Source: Prauserella salsuginis (GTDB lineage Bacteria; Actinomycetota; Actinomycetes; Mycobacteriales; Pseudonocardiaceae). Taken from it: 64,000 nt of DNA. Position numbers and translations under genes: made by a program. Under the pieces are notes generated by a model, which saw only the letters and a list, made by a program, of their open reading frames with translations, had not been told where the DNA came from and did not search any database. The stretch lies in assembly GCF_024648885.1 (NCBI RefSeq), contig NZ_JANBBF010000016.1, forward strand, positions 1 to 64,000, read 5' to 3'. Positions 57,837 through 64,000 of this stretch are shown here, piece by piece (within the stretch, counting starts at the first letter, position 1; each line of letters starts with the position of its first letter).

Positions 57837-58643
57837 AAAAACGACGGCAACCAGGATCAGCAGGGTGGCACCACGCCACCGGCGCCTCCCGGTTCCGTCA
57901 CGGCACCCGTGCCGCCGCCGGGTTCGGACGGTGGCACGCGGGGTGAGGTCGCCAGGGTCCTGCTCGAGCAGGGTCCGATGACCGCGGCCGCGGTGGCCGA
58001 ACAGCTCGGTATCAGCCCGACGGCGGTGCGCCGGCATCTCGACGCACTGCTGGCCGACGCTGAGGCCGAGACCAGGGAGGCATCGCGACGTGGCCGAAGG
58101 GGGCGTGGCAGGCCCGCGAAGCTGTTCCTGCTCACCGAGCAGGGCAGGGCGCGGTTCGGGCACGCCTACGACGACCTTGCGGTCTCCGCGATCCGATTCC
58201 TCGCCGAGCACGTGGGCGAGGAGGCGGTTCGCGCGTTCGCCGAGCGGCGCGTGGCGGCGCTCGTCGATCCGTACCGGGAGCAGATCTCTAACGAGGGTGC
58301 TCCCGCGGACAAGGCGGAGGCCCTCGCCACCGTCTTGACCAGGGAGGGTTACGCTGCGTCGACCAGGCAGGTCGGCGCCGGCGGTCCGGACACCGGAGCT
58401 TCTGGCGCCGGAACTTCCGGGACCGGAGCGCAGCTCTGCCAGCACCACTGCCCGGTGGCCCACGTCGCAGCGGAGTTCCCGCAGCTGTGCGAGGTCGAGA
58501 CCGAGGCTTTCGCACAGTTGCTCGGCACGCACGTGCAGCGACTGGCCACCATCGCGCGCGGCGACGCCGTGTGCACGACGCACGTGCCCGGCCCGGCGCC
58601 GGGTCACGAAGCACGAACTCCGAATGGAGGGACGACCGCATGA
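57834..58643 (+). CDS. sufR: Fe-S sensing transcriptional repressor SufR
   Basis: SufR is a DeoR/ArsR-like winged-helix regulator that binds a [4Fe-4S] cluster and represses the suf operon when clusters are plentiful. After a Pro/Gly-rich tail, [39 protein letters not shown] (about 40-80) is the DNA-binding helix-turn-helix with [21 protein letters not shown] as the wing. Cluster ligands are probably in [21 protein letters not shown] near 202-222, with another Cys close to the end (GDAVC). GTG 57834 sits inside its own operator. Length is 269 residues. The stop overlaps sufB as ATGA. Confidence 0.93.
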   Translation: MKNDGNQDQQGGTTPPAPPGSVTAPVPPPGSDGGTRGEVARVLLEQGPMTAAAVAEQLGISPTAVRRHLDALLADAEAETREASRRGRRGRGRPAKLFLLTEQGRARFGHAYDDLAVSAIRFLAEHVGEEAVRAFAERRVAALVDPYREQISNEGAPADKAEALATVLTREGYAASTRQVGAGGPDTGASGAGTSGTGAQLCQHHCPVAHVAAEFPQLCEVETEAFAQLLGTHVQRLATIARGDAVCTTHVPGPAPGHEARTPNGGTTA

Positions 58644-60088
58644 CTGCCGCTGCCGAGCAGCGCAATCCCACCACCACGCCGTTGAGCCAGGAAGAGACCA
58701 TCGAGTCTCTCGGCAATTACGCGTTCGGCTGGTCGGACCCGGATACGGCGGGCGCGAGCGCTCGGCGTGGGCTTAACGAGGATGTCGTAACGGACATCTC
58801 GGATAAGAAGTCCGAGCCGGAGTGGATGCGCGACGCACGTTTGAAGGCCCTGAAGCTCTTCGAGCGCAAGCCGATGCCCAACTGGGGCGCGGACCTGTCG
58901 GGGATCGACTTCGACAACATCAAGTACTTCGTGCGTTCCACCGAGAAGCAGGCCACCAGCTGGGACGACCTGCCGACGGACATCAAGAACACCTACGACA
59001 AGCTCGGCATCCCCGAGGCGGAGAAGCAGCGCCTCGTCGCCGGTGTCGCCGCGCAGTACGAGTCCGAGGTCGTCTACCACCAGATCCGTGAGGACCTGGA
59101 GGCCCAGGGCGTGCTGTTCCTGGACACCGACACGGCGCTGCGCGACTACCCGGAGCTGTTCAAGGAGCACTTCGGCTCGGTCATCCCGGCGGGCGACAAC
59201 AAGTTCTCCGCGCTGAACACGGCCGTGTGGTCCGGTGGTTCGTTCATCTACGTGCCGAAGGGGGTGCACGTCGACATCCCGCTGCAGGCCTACTTCCGCA
59301 TCAACACGGAGAACATGGGCCAGTTCGAGCGGACGCTGATCATCGTCGACGAGGACGCCTATGTGCACTACGTCGAAGGCTGCACGGCGCCGATCTACCA
59401 GTCCGACTCGCTGCACTCGGCGGTCGTGGAGATCGTGGTGAAGAAGGGCGGCCGCTGCCGCTACACGACGATCCAGAACTGGTCGAACAACGTCTACAAC
59501 CTGGTGACCAAGCGCGCCAAGGCCGAAGAGGGCGCCACCATGGAGTGGGTCGACGGCAACATCGGCTCCAAGGTGACGATGAAGTACCCGTCGGTGTTCC
59601 TCATGGGTGAGCACGCCAAGGGCGAGGTCCTCTCGGTCGCGTTCGCGGGCGAGGGCCAGCACCAGGACGCGGGCGCGAAGATGGAGCACCTCGCACCGCA
59701 CACCTCCTCGACGATCGTGTCGAAGTCGGTGGCGCGTGGTGGCGGCCGTACCTCGTACCGGGGTCTGGTGAAGGTCGCGAAGCGGGCTCACCACTCGCGC
59801 TCCAGCGTGGTCTGTGACGCCCTGCTGGTGGACACGATCTCGCGGTCGGACACCTACCCGTACGTGGACATCCGCAACGACGACGTGTCCATGGGCCACG
59901 AGGCCACCGTGTCCAAGGTGAGCGAGGACCAGCTGTTCTACCTGATGTCGCGCGGCCTCACCGAGGAGGAGGCCATGGCGATGGTGGTGCGCGGGTTCGT
60001 CGAGCCCATCGCGCGCGAGCTGCCCATGGAGTACGCGCTCGAGCTCAACCGCCTGATCGAACTGCAGATGGAAGGAAGCGTCGGCTGA
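58640..60088 (+). CDS. sufB: Fe-S cluster scaffold protein SufB
   Basis: SufB, with SufC and SufD, forms the scaffold on which Fe-S clusters are built. It opens [35 protein letters not shown] and contains the conserved [52 protein letters not shown] with a Cys, and [21 protein letters not shown] with the likely cluster-related Cys, then the [20 protein letters not shown] tail. Length is 482 residues. No intein is present, in contrast with M. tuberculosis SufB. sufD starts 1 nt after the stop. Confidence 0.97.
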   Translation: MTAAAEQRNPTTTPLSQEETIESLGNYAFGWSDPDTAGASARRGLNEDVVTDISDKKSEPEWMRDARLKALKLFERKPMPNWGADLSGIDFDNIKYFVRSTEKQATSWDDLPTDIKNTYDKLGIPEAEKQRLVAGVAAQYESEVVYHQIREDLEAQGVLFLDTDTALRDYPELFKEHFGSVIPAGDNKFSALNTAVWSGGSFIYVPKGVHVDIPLQAYFRINTENMGQFERTLIIVDEDAYVHYVEGCTAPIYQSDSLHSAVVEIVVKKGGRCRYTTIQNWSNNVYNLVTKRAKAEEGATMEWVDGNIGSKVTMKYPSVFLMGEHAKGEVLSVAFAGEGQHQDAGAKMEHLAPHTSSTIVSKSVARGGGRTSYRGLVKVAKRAHHSRSSVVCDALLVDTISRSDTYPYVDIRNDDVSMGHEATVSKVSEDQLFYLMSRGLTEEEAMAMVVRGFVEPIARELPMEYALELNRLIELQMEGSVG

Positions 60089-60089
60089 C

Positions 60090-61268
60090 ATGACGGTTGC
60101 TGACAACACCGCAGCCGCGAACGCAGCGGAGGCCGCCGAGGTCACGATCCCGGCGGCCTCCCGCGCGGAGCGTTTCGCCTCGTACGACGTCGAGGCGTTC
60201 GAGGTCCCGGGCGGCCGTGAGGAGAACTGGCGTTTCACGCCGATGAAGCGCCTGCGCGGCCTGCACGACGGTTCGGCACCCGCCACCGGTGAGGCCGAGC
60301 TGGAGCTCGAGGCCGCGCCGGAGGTGCGGGTCGAGACCGTGGGCCGGGACGACGAACGACTCGGTCAGGCAGGCGTTCCGAGCGACCGGATCTCCGCTCA
60401 GGCGTACTCGTCGTTCGAGAAGGCGACGCTGGTGACGGTGCCCGCCGAGACGAAGGCCTCGGCCCGCACACTGGTGCGGTTCCACGGTCCCGGTGAGGGC
60501 AAGACCGCCTACGGGCACGTGCAGGTCCGCGCCGAGCAGTTCGGCGAGGCGACGGTCGTGCTGGACCACGTCGGCTCCGGCACCTACGCCGACAACATCG
60601 AGTTCGTCCTCGGTGATGGGGCACAGCTGACCGTCGTGTCGGTGCAGGACTGGGCCGACGACGCCGTCCACGTCTCCGAGCAGCATCTGAAGCTGGGCAG
60701 GGACTCGCGGCTCAAGCACATCGTGGTCACGCTCGGCGGCGACCTGGTGCGCGTCAGCCCGACGGCCACGTTCGCGGGCCCCGGTGGTGACGTGGAGATG
60801 CTGGGTCTGCACTTCGCCGACTCCGGCCAGCACCAGGAGCACCGGCTGTTCGTGGACCACGCCGTGCCCAACTGCAAGTCCAACGTCCTCTACAAGGGCG
60901 CGCTGCAGGGCGACAATGCGCACTCGGTGTGGATCGGCGACGTGCTCATCCGCGCGGCTGCCGAGGCGACCGAGACCTTCGAGCTCAACCGCAACCTCGT
61001 ACTGACCGAGGGTGCCCGGGCCGACTCGGTGCCGAATCTCGAGATCGAGACCGGCGAGATCTCCGGCGCCGGGCACGCGAGCGCCACGGGCCGTTTCGAC
61101 GACGAGCAGCTGTTCTACCTCCAGGCGCGCGGCCTGCCCGAGGACGAGGCGCGCAGGCTCGTTGTGCGCGGGTTCTTCCACGAGATCCTCATGAAGATCG
61201 AGGTCCCCGAGGTGCGCGAACGGCTCGAGGCGGCCATCGAGGCCGAACTCGAAGCCATCGGCGTGTAA
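60090..61268 (+). CDS. sufD: Fe-S cluster assembly protein SufD
   Basis: SufD pairs with SufB in the SufBCD scaffold and is needed for iron entry. The protein has 392 residues, begins with an Ala-rich tail, then RAERFASYDVEAFEVPGGREENWRFTPMKRLRGLHDG. The beta-helix core includes DHVGSGTYADNIEFVLGDGAQLTVVSVQDWADDAVH and HRLFVDHAVPNCKSNVLYKGAL with the His and Cys expected in SufD; the end GFFHEILMKIEVPEVRERLEAAIEAEL is typical. Confidence 0.96.
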   Translation: MTVADNTAAANAAEAAEVTIPAASRAERFASYDVEAFEVPGGREENWRFTPMKRLRGLHDGSAPATGEAELELEAAPEVRVETVGRDDERLGQAGVPSDRISAQAYSSFEKATLVTVPAETKASARTLVRFHGPGEGKTAYGHVQVRAEQFGEATVVLDHVGSGTYADNIEFVLGDGAQLTVVSVQDWADDAVHVSEQHLKLGRDSRLKHIVVTLGGDLVRVSPTATFAGPGGDVEMLGLHFADSGQHQEHRLFVDHAVPNCKSNVLYKGALQGDNAHSVWIGDVLIRAAAEATETFELNRNLVLTEGARADSVPNLEIETGEISGAGHASATGRFDDEQLFYLQARGLPEDEARRLVVRGFFHEILMKIEVPEVRERLEAAIEAELEAIGV

Positions 61269-61322
61269 CGCGGCCGGACCATCACTGACGACTTTCGAAC
61301 GCCGAAGAGAAACGAAGAAGGC

Positions 61323-63454
<2,132 letters not shown>

Positions 63455-63456
63455 GC

Positions 63457-63909
63457 ATGCAGCTCGAGAGCATGTACCAGGAGATCATCCTGGACCACTA
63501 CAAGAACCCGCATGCCCGCGGCCTGCGTGAGCCGTTCGACGGGGAGTCGTTCCAGGTCAATCCGACCTGCGGTGACGAGGTGACCCTGCGTGTCAAGGTC
63601 ACCGACGACGGCAAGGTTGAGGACGTGTCCTACGAGGGGCAGGGCTGTTCGATCAGTCAGGCCGCCACGTCGGTGCTGACCGATCTGGTGATCGGCCGCA
63701 GCGTCGACGAGGCGATGACCACGATGGATGCGTTCACCGAACTGATGCAGGGGCGCGGCCAGGTCGAACCGGACGAGGACGTGCTCGAGGACGGCATCGC
63801 GTTCGCCGGTGTGGCGAAGTATCCTGCGCGGGTGAAGTGCGCGTTGCTGGGATGGATGGCCTTCAAGGACGCACTGGCCCGCACGTCGAACGGTGTGGAG
63901 GCCGGGTGA
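63457..63909 (+). CDS. sufU: zinc-dependent sulfurtransferase SufU
   Basis: SufU accepts persulfide sulfur from SufS in Gram-positive bacteria. The three zinc-binding or sulfur-carrying cysteines are visible as Cys38 (VNPTCGDE, with Asp40), Cys64 (GQGCSISQAATS) and Cys128 (ARVKCALLGW). The insertion between the second and third cysteines (GRGQVEPDEDVLEDGIAF) distinguishes SufU from IscU. Length is 150 residues; it starts 2 nt after sufS. Confidence 0.96.
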   Translation: MQLESMYQEIILDHYKNPHARGLREPFDGESFQVNPTCGDEVTLRVKVTDDGKVEDVSYEGQGCSISQAATSVLTDLVIGRSVDEAMTTMDAFTELMQGRGQVEPDEDVLEDGIAFAGVAKYPARVKCALLGWMAFKDALARTSNGVEAG

Positions 63910-63977
63910 GCGACAATGGAGCTTGCGCAGCACCGCTCACCAAGGCCGACTCCCGCAAGATAGAGGTGGAAGCATGA
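63906..63977 (+). CDS. 23-codon ORF bridging sufU and sufT
   Basis: GTG 63906 overlaps the sufU stop (GTGA) and its own stop overlaps the sufT ATG (ATGA, 63974-63977). The 23 residues (VSDNGACAAPLTKADSRKIE and three more) resemble no family I know. It fills the 64-nt gap exactly and could pass ribosomes from sufU to sufT, whose own ribosome site is poor. It may be chance. Confidence 0.4.
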   Translation: MSDNGACAAPLTKADSRKIEVEA

Positions 63978-64000
63978 CCGAAGCCGGCACGCAGCAGGAG
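63974..64000 (+). CDS. sufT: start of a SufT-like (DUF59/MIP18) gene, partial
   Basis: Only MTEAGTQQE is inside the window. The call rests on context: in actinobacteria sufU is followed by a DUF59 Fe-S carrier gene, SufT. The sequence itself is too short to support the family. Confidence 0.5.

Noticed and set aside
58640-60088. An intein in SufB as in M. tuberculosis
   Set aside because: The 482-residue protein is continuous and of normal length with no intein blocks.

Overview
The window is 64 kb of chromosome from a very high-GC actinobacterium, most likely of the order Pseudonocardiales (Saccharomonospora/Amycolatopsis type). This rests on GTG starts, GTGA/ATGA overlaps, WhiA, RbpA, OpcA, GpgS, MptB-like and SufR genes, and a gene order that follows the Mycobacterium tuberculosis stretch metK-priA-fmt-rpe-rib-uvrC-whiA-gap-zwf-tkt-ctaB-mptB-suf from memory. 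I see no tRNA, rRNA, CRISPR array, insertion sequence or phage gene. It is a conserved housekeeping region with a few accessory insertions.

Layout: the metK 3' end, an acyltransferase-3 membrane protein and priA (1-4.2 kb); fmt, rsmB and a small flavoprotein-like gene (4.2-7.3 kb); rpe-ribD-ribE-ribBA-ribH-PH protein, a riboflavin operon with no visible FMN riboswitch (7.4-12.2 kb); convergent xth and a HAD hydrolase (12.2-13.9 kb); uvrC-rapZ-yvcK-whiA (14.1-19.1 kb); gpgS and a GT-C-like membrane protein with a GNGVGK repeat tail (19.2-22.2 kb); a three-gene SMC/kleisin/winged-helix operon (22.3-29.2 kb), followed by a decayed winged-helix gene; glycolytic gap-pgk-tpiA, secG and rbpA (30-34 kb); an orphan histidine kinase (34.3-35.5 kb, minus strand); the pentose-phosphate operon tkt-tal-pgi-zwf-opcA-pgl (35.7-44.1 kb, minus strand); a 0.7-kb repeat-rich divergent intergenic region; ctaB, a HelR-like ATPase, an FKBP lipoprotein, a quinone oxidoreductase, a small protein plus an ATP-grasp enzyme, a desaturase, ctaA, an ABC exporter pair and an MptB-like mannosyltransferase (44.8-57.5 kb); and sufR-B-D-C-S-U-T, running off the right edge.

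Central carbon flow is concentrated here: lower glycolysis on one strand and the whole pentose-phosphate branch on the other. tkt and rpe supply the ribulose-5-phosphate that ribBA uses for riboflavin. ctaB and ctaA make heme O then heme A. The suf operon makes Fe-S clusters and starts with its own Fe-S sensing repressor, whose start codon lies inside a likely operator.

The main candidate for something little described is the three-gene SMC operon at 22.3-29.2 kb. It has the layout of a MukFEB/JetABC-type DNA-organising or plasmid-restricting complex, but with no JetD/TOPRIM nuclease gene beside it and with unusual ATPase motifs. Secondary points are a leaderless promoter pattern (a TANNNT-like -10 box 6-9 nt before the start codon) in more than ten genes; two tiny coupling ORFs, before fmt and before sufT; a duplicated tpiA start; a degenerate tandem array in the tkt leader; and perfect 30-bp and 44-bp palindromes.
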